Shown here: positions 23,220 through 33,161 of the stretch, piece after piece | How the letters are laid out: every line of letters starts with the position of its first letter | Position numbering within the stretch: position 1 is the first letter of the stretch | From: Gautieria morchelliformis | Taxonomy: Eukaryota; Basidiomycota; Agaricomycetes; Gomphales; Gomphaceae | Assembly (NCBI GenBank): GCA_015179125.1 | Contig: WHVA01000035.1 | Location: 62,001-126,000 of the forward strand | Length of the DNA: 64,000 nt | Direction of reading: 5' to 3' | Made by a program: the position numbers and the translations under genes | Notes under the pieces: generated by a model | Databases searched by the model: none | Seen by the model: only the letters and a program-made list of their open reading frames with translations | What the model was told of the DNA's origin: nothing

Positions 23220-25060
23220 GCAACGGCCTTCGCAGTGCGCGCCCGGCTTTACCGACAACGGGTGTGCGGCGTGCAATGTCACACACGGCGTCGCATTGTA
23301 CCGCTTCCGCGCGTACTCGTAGACGGACGAGGGGTGGAAGCAGCTGGGCCCGCCAGCGGCGTGTACGTGGGACAGCGCGGGGCGCTGAGTGCTGCGCTGC
23401 GCCCTGTGTCACACGCGGCGGGGCTGCATGTGTGCTGGTGTCCGGCCTATGGCGTCCTCTTGTAGAACGTGTGAGCGATGGGAGGCGGTGTGGGACATGC
23501 ACCGCGTCGACGTCCATCTGCTGCGCCTCGCAACGCCGGCACCACAACCGTACGTACCGACGGGCAGCCATAGCGCGGCACCGTCCTCTCCCGTCCAGGG
23601 CCGAGCCCCGGGGCAGAGACCTCGGACTGCGTTGCATGCCCCTGGTGCGATCCATGCCGACGTGCTATGTAACAAGCAGGGTGCTGATGCAACCGCTCAC
23701 CGCCTCTGGTCGGGGGTTTCGCGCGCAGCCATGGCTCGCTGGAGGTGACGGCATCCTGCCTGAGACGTGTGGCATGCGCGAGACGTGCACAGCCGTGGCA
23801 CGGGAGAGCGAGGTCACGGTGCAGGACGCGACTGCGTGTACGCTTCGGGCATGGGGCTGCGACCTGCGTGGAGGGGTCCATTCACGTGAGCGGGCGCGCG
23901 GCGGCGCATCCATCGGTACCGAACGTCGCACGCGTCGCGACGTTGTGTGCAAGACATGCTGGTCGACGCGGCCTTCGCAGTGCGTGCCCGGCTTCACCGA
24001 CAACGGGTGTGCGGCATGCAACGTCGCACACGGCGTCATGGGCATTGCATTGTGCCGCTTCCGCGCGTACTCGTAGGTACGCGGACGAGGGGTGGAAGCG
24101 GCCGGGCGGTTGCAGCGAGGCACACCCCGGGGACGCGGTGCTATGCAGGGGACGTATTGGGTGTTGCCGCGTGGCTGCAAAGGCTCTGCTCGGTACATCC
24201 CCACATGGTCGCGTGCATGCGAGGGAGTAGATGCGGGGGCTGCAAGCGTGGCGGCGTGTGTCCGGGGGTACGTCGCCGTGGGTCCGTCAGCGGCGTGTAC
24301 GTTTGTGCGTGCGTGAGCGGGTGGCGCGCCGGCGCACGGCGGCACGTCCGTCGGTATGGGGCCTCGCGCGCGTTCGTCGACGTCGTGACGCGTGCGGCGC
24401 GGCGGCTGGGTCTCCGGCCGCTGCTGCCGCTGTAAGGCCCAGGGCCCGTAGGGTGTCCAGGTGGGGCGGGTCGTCGCGGTGCTACGCGGCGGACGCGCGG
24501 CTGGGCAGGTGCCTGTGTGCCCGTGTGTGGAGCACCGAACCTCGCGCGCGCCCGTGACGTCGCGACGTAGGCGGTAGCGCGGCAGCAGGGCCCCAGGCTC
24601 TTGCTAGTGGTGCTGTAAGGCCACTAGAGCCCGCAGTAACGCGAGGCGGGAGGGGTCGTCGCGGTGCTGCGCCGTGGACGCGCGGCGGGGTGCCCGCGGT
24701 GCCGTGTGGGTCCGGGGGGGGGCGTCGGCATCGGACGGCGCGTCGCGCGTCACGCGCTTGCTGACGCCGAGGTCGTTGCCCAGGCCGCAGCTGGACAGGT
24801 GCGCGTGCGTGCGCGGGTGGGGGCGAGTGCGCGCAAGCACAGCGACGCGGTCGTTGGCACAGGGCCCCGCGCGCGCTCGTGACGTTGTGACGCACGCGGG
24901 ATGGGCGGTAGCGCGGTCGCAGGGTCTGTGACTGCTGCTGTAAGGTCCACCAGAGCCGTAGGGTCTTGAGGATGGTGGGGTCATCGTGGTGCTACACGGA
25001 CGCGCGGCCGGGCGCTCGCAGGGTCCCGCGGGTCCATAGGGGTCGGCGTCGCACTACCGT
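23220..25060 (-). repeat. Internal repeats of the LARD-like element
   Basis: Two levels. A roughly 130-bp block containing gcccggcttyaccgacaacg is present at 23,220-23,350 and again at 23,966-24,105, the second copy carrying a small insertion. A looser unit of about 190-315 bp recurs three times in 24,360-25,060; each unit contains a ctgctgtaaggcc-like word followed by ggggtcgtcgcggtgctrcg. On the sense strand the repeated unit would read HRDDPxxLxxLRALxxL, so it may be the relic of a repeated coding motif or a structured RNA repeat. Confidence 0.6.
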
Positions 25061-26151
25061 GGACCGCCGTGGCTCGTCGTGGTCATGCATCATGGATGGG
25101 TGGTGGGGGAGAGGTCCGATGGGAGCGCGAGGGAGACACATGGAGACGCGGCGGATCGTGACGGGTTGCGCGGTACCTGCGCTTTCCCGGGTGCGTTCTC
25201 GCCTCGTACGTCCTGTCCTTCCTTCCGGTCATCTGGCCCCAACTCTACCTCCTGCCGCTGTTCCGTGGGCGCCGCGTATCCGTGTACGGAGTCACTGGCG
25301 TGGCGGATCCAGTCATGTGCAGGCGTGCAGGAGTGCGGTGGCTAGCGCAGGCCTTTGGCTACACCTCGGGGCAGGGTCGTGCACGACGAGGGTGGGTCGT
25401 CTTTAGAGCGGGGACGGAAGGCCTTCGAGCGAGTTTGGCAGCGGCACGGCCACGCGTGCGTGCGCGTCATGGCGGTCCGTAGGTGACGGGGTCGCTCGTA
25501 GGCGTCACTAGCAGGATCCTCGCCATCACAGGGGGTGCGCCCCGAGTCCTCGACCATCTCCTTCCTTCCACAGCTCTTCTCCTTCCGCGAAGGGGCGATT
25601 AAAAAGGGTATAGGGGGCTCGGATCGAAGGGTGATGCCGTGTGGGAGGTGCGCGGATTTTAGTCGACATCAGATGTACATCGGATACAGGTAGTTCGGAA
25701 TGAAGTTCGGTCATAGAGGCACGAGGTCAAGGTATGATGGAGGCGAAAATGGAGGATGGCGTCGTAAGGGGGTGTGCGGTGCGTAGTGGACGCCAGGGAC
25801 TCGGATTGCAGATAAGTCGTAATAAAGAAGTCGGGGGTTGGTGGTTTATGGTGTCGCCTTGGCCTTCAGAGGGCGGTGCACCCTACTGCATTGCGCAGCG
25901 GTTTATAGTGCCGTCCGGAACGGTACACTCTCTCGCGGGAACACGAGGAAAAGGCCTCGAAGAAGACATGGTGGCAGCTACTAACGCAACGTGGGATCCT
26001 TCCACGTTCGGTCTGCGCAATCTCCAGCCAGGCTGTCGGTCTTCGAGGAGGAAGAGGGACGTCACGGAAGCGACGTACGCAACGCGGAAACCCATCGCGT
26101 TCGGTACGCCCAGTCCGAACCGTCGGTCTTCAGGGGGTGACTCTGTTCTAC

Positions 26152-26464
26152 TGTAAGGGCGACTCTAACAGGTGCTCTACTCCCTAGAGCGGCACCTGAG
26201 GTAGAGGAGATCCAAAGTAGTATATAATGAGTCAACAGTGAGCAGGTAAATACAAGACAGCGCACCTGAGGTAGAGGAGATCCAAAGAGAACAGAGTGAG
26301 GATCTCCTTACCTCAGCGATGAACTATATAGCTGCTACACAATGACATAAGCGAGCCAACACAACTGGCAGTGACACAGGAAGGAGTAGGGGAGGATACA
26401 ATGAAGGAGATGTGAGGAAGGGAAATAAAAGGAGATAAAAGGAGGGACAGGTGGTCCCCTGACA
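26152..26464 (-). repeat. 5' LTR of the LARD-like element
   Basis: 313 bp, same sequence as 20,685-20,997 by eye. Followed on its outer side by the target duplication CCGTG. I could not match the bases inside its sense-strand end (gtagaacagagtcacc) to a tRNA primer with confidence. Confidence 0.9.
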
Positions 26465-27117
26465 CCGTGCTTCAAGGACGCAGCACACTAGAGGGGGGGT
26501 GATGTCAGGGGACACCCTGTTTTCCATTTCCAGTTCCGATACCACACCCAGTTCCAACACCACACCCAGTTCCAACACCACACCCAGTTCCAACACCACA
26601 CCCAGTTCCAACACCACACCCAGTTCCAACACCACACCCAGTTCCAACACCACACCCAGTTCCAACACCACACCCAGTTCCGACTCCATTTCCGACTCCG
26701 CTTCCAGTTCCGATTCCATCTCCGCCTCCACTTTCGGAAATGATTCTGCTTCTGGGAGAACTTCCACCAGTTCTGTTCGCCTTGCCAGTTCCACTCCAAT
26801 TTCCGACTTCCACTCTCGGAACAGTGTCGGAAATCAAGCGACTCGCGTAATAGGTGGCATCAAGGGTCGATCAAGGGTCAGGGAGGTCAGGAGGATGCAG
26901 GGTTGATGGCGGGTGCCAAGTGTTGTCCCTGGCTACGCAGCATAGTATAATATGGGCTCGCTGACATTGGGGTCCTTAGACTTTTCTCTTTGGATTTCCC
27001 CTTGTCAGGTGAGAATCCCCTCTCTTGTATACTCTGTTCATTTATACATACTTTGGATTTCCCCTTGTCAGTCGTGTGGTAGTGTGATCTCCACAACCAG
27101 CCAGGGTTGCCCTTACA
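26465..27117 (+). mobile_element. Ty3/Gypsy chromovirus, polypurine tract and 3' LTR (right piece)
   Basis: Continuation of the chromovirus end at 20,504-20,684. A few codons and the purine tract actagagggggggtga (26,488-26,502) precede an LTR at 26,503-27,117 (TGTCAGGGGACACC ... GCCCTTACA, about 615 bp). The LTR holds an 18-bp minisatellite, and a tttggatttccccttgtca motif at about 26,990 and 27,053 flanking a tatac stretch. The LTR ends where the reverse transcriptase of the next Copia breaks off, so it inserted there. The partner LTR is not in the window. Confidence 0.75.
26527..26680 (+). repeat. 18-bp minisatellite (about 8 units) inside the chromovirus LTR
   Basis: Tandem units of agttccaacaccacaccc, one diverged at the left and seven nearly perfect, followed by related but irregular ttccgactcc words to about 26,760. 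The phase keeps the plus frame open as SSNTTP repeats, but the position inside an LTR makes coding function unlikely. Confidence 0.85.
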
Positions 27118-30100
27118 GGAGGCGCTTGAACTTCATGCCTTCCAGTGCCATCCCAAGTCTCTCGTACCATAGCCTCCCGCTTTGTTTCAAGCCATAGATC
27201 CCCCTCTTCAATTTGCACACCCAGTCTGCACCCCCCTGATGGTAGCCTTCTGGCTGTTCCATGTATATTTGGGCATCGTCGCCGAGTATACCATTCAGGT
27301 AAGCGTTCGATATGTCTATAGACTCAATATATGCTCCCTGAAGCGCTCCTTGGGCTAGAATGGTGCGTAGAGCTGCCCATCGCGCTGTTGGGGCAAATAC
27401 CTCGTCATAGTCAATGCCTGGTCGCTGCGTGTACCCCTTCGCTACTAAGCGGCTTTTATATTTGTCTAATGATCCATCAGAGTGTAGCTTGATTCGAAAT
27501 ACCCATCCAAACCAATTGCTTTTTCCCCGGGTGGTAGGCGCACTAGTTCCCAAGTGCCATTGTTCAGGAGCGCCTGAATTTCCGCATCGGTTGAGTTTCT
27601 CCACAATGGTGCATCGGAGCGTCGCATCGCTTCGGCGAATGACTTTGGGACGCGATCATCTTTGATTGTGGCGTTGAACGTCAGTTCAACTACATTCGGT
27701 GAGATCGCGTATGCTCTGGCGGTATTCGGCTCATCATATATATATTCCAGGGCCTGAATAAAGGATGCTTTGGCTGCTGCACCCCCTTCGGGGCCTGGAT
27801 CATCATGGTCAGGCAGCGGTCTTGGTCTCAGGAAGGGATCATTGAGGTGTCGGTAGTCAGGTTGAGAGGTGATCCTCCCTGACCGGCGGGGTTGGGCAGC
27901 AGGGGCGGGTATGGGTAGCGGGGGCAGGTGTGGGTCGGGTTCTTGGTCTGGAGTGGGGTCTGGGTTGGGATCTGGAGCAGGATCAGGATTTGGTTCTGGC
28001 GCATCTGGTGGAGCAACGATGTCCTTTTCAAGTAGAGTGGGTGCAGGTAGGAGTGAATCGTAATCAGGATTCTTGGTAGAGAGACCTGGGAATTCCAATT
28101 CGTTAAAGATAACGTCGCGCGATATGACATAGCGTTTTGTGATGGGATCGAGGCAGCGCCAGCCCTTGTAGCCATTTTCAAAGCCTAGGTAGATGCACTT
28201 GTGGGACCGGGGTTGCAGTCCATTCCTTTCAGTCTTCTGTATGTGGACATAGGCAGTGCAACCGAATGTGCGCAACATTCCGAGGTCTGGTTTTTGGCCA
28301 TGCCAGGCCTCGTATGGGGTCATGCTTGGGAGCCTGGATGTCGGTGTAGCGTTAATGATTCGGACCAGTAGTTGTAGTGCATCTCCCCACATCGACGCTG
28401 GTAAGCGGGCTTGGTGTAATAGTGCTATTGTTCCTTCAATGAGAGTACGGTTGGTTCTCTCGGAAATCCCATTTTGTTGCGGTGTACCTTTCGTGGTATG
28501 CTCATGAATTATGCCCCGGCGTCGGAAATGCTCGTCCCATTTCCTACCGATGTATTCACCTCCCTTGTCATCCCTAAATTTCCTTACTCTAAGGTTCGTT
28601 TGATTCTCTGCCAGCACTTCGTAAGATCGATAAGCTTCGAAAGCTTCGTCTTTGCTTTTCAAGAGGTACACAAATCTGTATCTCGTGCAGGCGTCTGTAA
28701 AAGTTATCCAGTACCTGTGTCTGGATGGTGTTCTAACCGGGAGAGGTCCGTGCATGTCTGAGACAATAAGATCGAGTGGTTTCGAAGCTTTGTTACTGCT
28801 GAGTTTTGGGAAGGGATCACGATGCTGCTTTGCGGCAATACATGGCTCACAGATTTGTGGGATTTTTTCATCTGAGCTTACAACTATTCCGCTGGCTATA
28901 TCGTTTGCGAGAAGTTTCTCTAAACAGGCCGATCCAATGTGTGCAAGGTGTCGGTGCCACGTTGATCGATCTACTGGAGGCGATGCGGTTATTAGAGTGT
29001 GCTCCGAGATGGGGATCGTGTCTCCAGTGAGAAAGCCTGTTCCATTTTGCACTGTGGCGCAAAAACACAAATTTCCATCTTGCATGAATGAGATGTGATC
29101 TTTTATGATACTGACGGTGAAATTGTGATGGGTGGCAAGGCGGAGAACCACAAGTAGGTTATTTTGGAGTGTGGGTACATGCAAAACTTGCGATAAGATG
29201 ATACTTTGTGCCTGTTTCCCATTTATGATAGGAGTAAACAAGACCTGCCCCTTCCCCACTGAATAGACAATGTCATTGTTTGCGAGTCGAATAGGTATAC
29301 GGTACGGTTCATAGTTTCGAAGCCAATGACGGCGTGGTGTCATATGGCTTGTAGCGCCTGTGTCTGTGTTCCAGCGTAAGTCAGCATCGCTGTTGGGAGG
29401 ACGCAGGGATGAGGAGCGTAAACTCGCGTTTCCGGCAAGTTCTTTGATCACTTCGCTTTGTCCATCTTCTACTGCCTGGCGTGCACGTTTTCCCCTCTCA
29501 TTCTCGTCGCCCTTCCGCATTGGCTTGAGCTCTGGGTGAGCAATCCAGCATCGATCGGCTGAGTGCCCGCGCTTTCTGCATACGGTACAGGTGAGAGCAG
29601 GATGTTTCTTCCCTCGAGCTATGGAAAGAGCTGTTGCCGTCGAGTTCGAAGATGATTGGCACTTCAGGTCCTCATTGCGAAAGGCTGTGGATATAGTGGC
29701 GCAGTCGAGGGTACTGATTAAGAGGAGGGATGAGGTGAATGCTCCATATTCCGTCTGGTCGAGTCCCGTGATTGCGGCATGAATTCCAACTTCGTCCACG
29801 ATATTTTGGACTGTGAGCTTGCTCGGTGTGAGTGCTACGAGGTCATTCGTAGCCGCGTTGATACGGGTAATGTAGTCGGTGAGGGACTCAGTGTCATCTT
29901 TGCGTGTGCTTAACAATTTCTGCATCACATGGAAACGACTGTTCGCTATTTGCGATCGGTGCGCCGCCTTTAGTTTCTTCCACATCTGGACTGGGTCGTC
30001 CATCACGCCTTCAACATGGACGTACTGAGTTGGTGAAAGGGATTTGAGAAGGATTCCGGCGGCCTCCTCCCTTTTCAGCAACCATTTTGAGGCTTCTGTA

Positions 30101-30309
30101 GCATCAGTTGGCATCTTGGAGTCCTTGGTAACTATTCACCATGCGTTCACGGTCATGAGGTTTCCCTGTAGTGCGACAGCCCAGACATTGTAGTTCGAGC
30201 TCATGAGTTTTACGCTTCTGGTACGGTGCTCGGCCTCTGAGTCTGACATGGTCAAGGTTTTCTTGTTTCTCTTCCTTTTTGTTTTGATTAGAGTGCGGGG
30301 CCCATAACC
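27118..30309 (-). mobile_element. Ty1/Copia remnant: gag, protease, integrase and RT start
   Basis: Minus-strand Copia with one long open frame of 882 codons (27,466-30,114). In order: UBN2 Gag, CCHC knuckle (CTVCRKRGHSADRC), protease (DTGATSHM), GAG-pre-integrase (WHRHLAHIG), integrase core (GGEYIGRKWDEHF, TPQQNGISERTNRT), a Pro/Asp-rich linker (PDPAPDPNPDPTPDQ) and the start of the reverse transcriptase. A further RT piece (GIDYDEVFAPTARW) runs to 27,118, where a Gypsy LTR abuts. The rest of RT and RNase H are absent. The best-preserved coding stretch among the elements here, but incomplete and interrupted, hence a fossil. The putative primer-binding site at 30,293-30,307 reads GGTTATGGGCCCCG, as in the left-edge Copia. 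Confidence 0.85.
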
Positions 30310-30477
30310 TGTCAAGCACAGTAATTATATATATATCTCCGTACTGAGTGCGGAGGGAAGAGTGAGTGGGTTGTACAGGATGATATACTAGGTACGTACC
30401 TGAGTGCGGAGGGAAGAGTGAGTAAGGTTCTCCCTCCGAACTCAGGCTACTGTATAGTACCGTGCTCTGACTAATCA
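30310..30477 (-). repeat. 5' LTR of the 27.1-30.5 kb Copia
   Basis: About 168 bp with TG/CA termini. The motif ctgagtgcggagggaagagtgag occurs at 30,344 and 30,400 with a tgatatacta stretch between. The inverse copy ctccctccgaactcag follows near 30,430 and gives a hairpin. The inner end is fixed by the primer-binding site; the outer end (30,477) is set by a CA terminus. Confidence 0.6.
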
Positions 30478-30966
30478 GGAGATCGCATCACATGAGAGCG
30501 TCACTGCAACATAAACCACGAACGGATGGTGATCTACAAAGGCTCTAAATGGTGCATTGAGCATTGAGTACATTATATACATACTGCTCAGTGAAGCGAT
30601 GCCTCCGATGATGGAGGTCCAACAGTTGCTCCAAAAGGGAAATGACGGTAAGCGAGGTTTGGTATTTGGACCAAACTGCCAGGCGGCACGGAAGGGCTGT
30701 CTAAGTAGTGACAATCCCTTTGCCAACAGCACAGAAAATAGTCTGAAGGCTAAGGATAGTCTGGATTGATCAGCTGCTGACCAAGCTGGTTGTTCACGCC
30801 TCAGCTCATGCAATAGCTTATTAAGCTTATCTGCTTTGCCGCTCACGCCGCCCTCCAGTCTGCTTCTCCTTGACTTGCCGCATACCCTGCCTAACACTGT
30901 CCTCGGTGAGAGATAACCTCTTCCGCTGATGTCAGACGTATCTGCATCTGGCCTGGATCGCTGCAT
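30475..30966 (-). CDS. Unrecognised ORF, cut at its 3' end by the Copia LTR
   Basis: Minus-strand open frame of 163 codons. The N-terminal part is basic. The middle (KLNKLLHELRREQPAWSAADQ) looks helical and amphipathic, and the C-terminal part has hydrophobic stretches (IIGGIASLSSMYIMY and HPFVVYVAVTL) that could be membrane segments. Its stop codon is supplied by the first bases of the LTR, so if it is a real gene its original C-terminus has been lost to the insertion. I recognise no family. Coding status is uncertain. Confidence 0.3.
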   Translation of the reverse strand: MQRSRPDADTSDISGRGYLSPRTVLGRVCGKSRRSRLEGGVSGKADKLNKLLHELRREQPAWSAADQSRLSLAFRLFSVLLAKGLSLLRQPFRAAWQFGPNTKPRLPSFPFWSNCWTSIIGGIASLSSMYIMYSMLNAPFRAFVDHHPFVVYVAVTLSCDAIS

Positions 30967-32046
30967 ATGCGATCTAAGCCACTGCTGAGTGAGTCATGCT
31001 CCATGTAAAAATGTCTCCTCTCATCTCTCTCTACCGCTCCATCTTCTCTGCGCCTGCGCTAATGTACGTATTCTTGTCATTTTGGCCCTCGTTCTGCTTT
31101 CACTGATCAACTCTTCCCTCACCCTACTTGTTCAGACTCTGTCACGTTGCGCATTCATACACGCGATGTATCTTTCCTCTGTGCTTGACGGTGCTGCCCA
31201 GCCACTGCCGAGTTATCGTGACTCCTGATTAAGTAAACCACCTGCTACCACTGAATGTCACTCTTACTGATTCCAGGAGAGGATGGCGGCAGATGATACC
31301 ACTGACGGTTCGAATGATGGATATGGTCTCAGTGAACATGCAAGGTGTGTGCGCCACATTAAGGTGGGCTGTCACGGCCCTCACTACAACCCTCGCAGCT
31401 AAAATTAAGGAGCTATCATCTGCTCTAGTGCCACTCAGCGACATTCGGTTGATGGCTGGCCTGTCAGACAGCCTTGGCGCGATGAACTAGATGCTGTGAA
31501 AGAGACACACGACGTCAACCCACTCCCTCCCTGCGTATGACCTTGACCACTCTATCATCGCGCCAAAAGATTATGAGCGCTGTTTGCTGGGCGCGATCCT
31601 CGAAGTTCAGGTAATTTGATTCACTACTTAATTGGCAGGAAAGGGAGCACACTGGTAGCGGATGTTCAGGAGATGATAGTGCTCCGGCCACCTCAAAAAC
31701 TGCCTCCGAGTCCAACCAAGAGGTCCTTAATAGCTGGACCCTCTTCCGCAACATGGAAGAAACAGAGATAGCTTCCAAGTCTACACATACATGTACAGTA
31801 CAAAATTGCAACTCGGAGACCTGCGTCGTAAGGCCCTGTTCAATCTCACGTACAATTGCGAGCAAGGGTTCTGCCGGGCGCACGCCGGCCCTCCCTCTAG
31901 TTACAGTAATACGTTCCCAATATAAGTGCCATTTTCAATAATCAAATCTATCGGCCGCCCGCTGCAGTGCGTGACACAAGCCGTGACAACGCAGAAAGAC
32001 CGTAGGCGCGCGCCTGCCGCTCATAACTCTTGAGCCTTTGCTTGTG
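30967..32046. other. Intergenic with weak coding signals
   Basis: About 1.1 kb upstream of Rpn13. The plus strand has short frames (31,275-31,490) that can be imagined as exons, for example around 31,325-31,380 with GT and AG borders, but they contain early stops and match nothing I know. It may hold a decayed gene or the Rpn13 5' region. Confidence 0.3.
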
Positions 32047-33161
32047 ATGTCAATACTCGCCTTTAAAGCTGGTCGGCTACAGCGGCGGGAAAATACGAAC
32101 TGGTTAGACCCAGCATTGACGAAAGGTGCACTTCAGTTGCTCGTGGCGGATGATGGCCTTCTCCACTTTCAGTGGCGAAACAGAGTCACCAACACTATAG
32201 AGGATGTACGTGCTTGTGTGACACATTTACTTTATGCATTAACATGCTATACAGGATTTGATCATATTTCCTAGCGAAGCCTCCTTCGAGAAGGTGTCAC
32301 AAGCAGCTGGAGGACGCACATACGTCCTAAAATTTACATCATCTAACCAGAGGCATTTCGTGAGTTTGCGACCAGGTTAAGTGATATTGGAATGGCGTCA
32401 CTAATGGAGAACTTTGCAAGTATTGGCTTCAGGTGTGAAGCTATCTCTCTAAGACACATCCTTGCTTACCGTGCACTGCCTCCGACAGGACGCGTCTACA
32501 GAGCGCGACAGTCAGAATATCGAAAACGTTAATGGACTACTTCAAGATCCAACCTATGCACCACGATGGGAGGATGCGTCCTCACAAGATGCTCCTCAAG
32601 CTTCGACTTCCTCGTGCGTTGAAGGCTGCCCTCATGATACAACGACTACTCACCAGACCAAACTAATGGAATCTAGTAACATCCAACCTCCGACTGCCCA
32701 CCAATTGTCAGAGCTACGTAACATTCTGTCTCAGATCTCGCAAGACCCAGGTGCATCAGGTCCCCATGCCCCAGGTAATTCAGACAGCATATCGGTCTAA
32801 TTGTTATTACTCATACACCAAACTGGCAGAACTTCTCCTTAGTGATATACTTACTCCCGCCAACCTTGCACCGTTGTTCGAGTCGCCTGAGCTTGTTCAT
32901 TCCATTTTCCCACATCTTCCAGCAGATCTACCTATTCCACCTTCCAGTGAGGCACTCCAGAATATCATTGATTCGCCCCAGTTTCATGCCGCAGTGCGTT
33001 CCCTCGACCAAGCTTTGTCGACAGGTCTACTAGGAGGGTTGGTTCGAGGATTAGGTCTACCCGAGGCGGCTGGTACTGGTGTAGGTCCATTTTTAGAAGC
33101 TATCAAAGAGCAGGCGCAGAGGCATGGGTCCAGTGATCAGGATACGATGGAGATAGACTGA
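32047..33161 (+). CDS. RPN13: 26S proteasome ubiquitin receptor Rpn13 (ADRM1 family)
   Basis: Ubiquitin receptor of the 19S regulatory particle; in other fungi and animals it binds Rpn2 and ubiquitin through the N-terminal Pru domain and, when present, the deubiquitinase UCH37 through a C-terminal DEUBAD. The Pru domain is clear (AFKAGRLQ, WLDPALTKGALQLL, DGLLHFQWRNR, IEDDLIIFPSE, GGRTYVLKF), and a C-terminal helical DEUBAD-like region follows (LSDILTPANLAPLFESP). Exons: 32,047-32,205, 32,255-32,359, 32,421-32,432, 32,489-32,774, 32,830-33,161. The third is a 12-nt microexon giving YWLQ, which fits the FxWxQ core of the Pru domain and is needed to keep it whole. I chose the ATG at 32,047 because the Pru domain begins right after it. 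It converges with Trm61. Confidence 0.88.

Larger units (their letters stand above)
20685..26464 (-). mobile_element. Non-autonomous LTR element (LARD-like), GC-rich interior, structurally whole ends
   Basis: 5,780-bp element with two 313-bp LTRs (20,685-20,997 and 26,152-26,464) that look identical by eye, and a perfect 5-bp target duplication CCGTG at 20,680-20,684 and 26,465-26,469. The purine tract ctagagggggggtga at about 21,000-21,014 (complement) sets the sense strand as minus. The 5.15-kb interior is strongly GC-rich. Long open frames on both strands are a by-product of GC richness: I find no Gag knuckle, protease, reverse transcriptase, RNase H or integrase motif. Internal repeats occur at 23,220-23,350 vs 23,966-24,105 and as three units in 24,360-25,060. 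Best described as a large retrotransposon derivative mobilised in trans. Very recent insertion. Confidence 0.85.

Noticed and set aside
20998-26151. Long open frames on both strands, up to about 300 codons, in the GC-rich element
   Set aside because: Frames overlap on opposite strands, have low-complexity Ala/Arg/Pro/His composition and no known motif; GC richness alone explains the rarity of stop codons.
26499-26906. Ser/Thr-rich repeat protein (SSNTTP repeats), possible cell-wall protein
   Set aside because: The frame begins in the element's purine tract and lies within the chromovirus LTR; the repeat is a minisatellite and there is no signal peptide.
8926-30477. The two pol-bearing Copia remnants as halves of one element split by later insertions
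   Set aside because: Both contain the GAG-pre-integrase and integrase domains with clearly different sequences, so they are separate elements.
30989-31228. Plus-strand small secreted-protein candidate
   Set aside because: Hydrophobic stretches are not at the N-terminus, there is no cleavage-site pattern, and nothing supports transcription or splicing.
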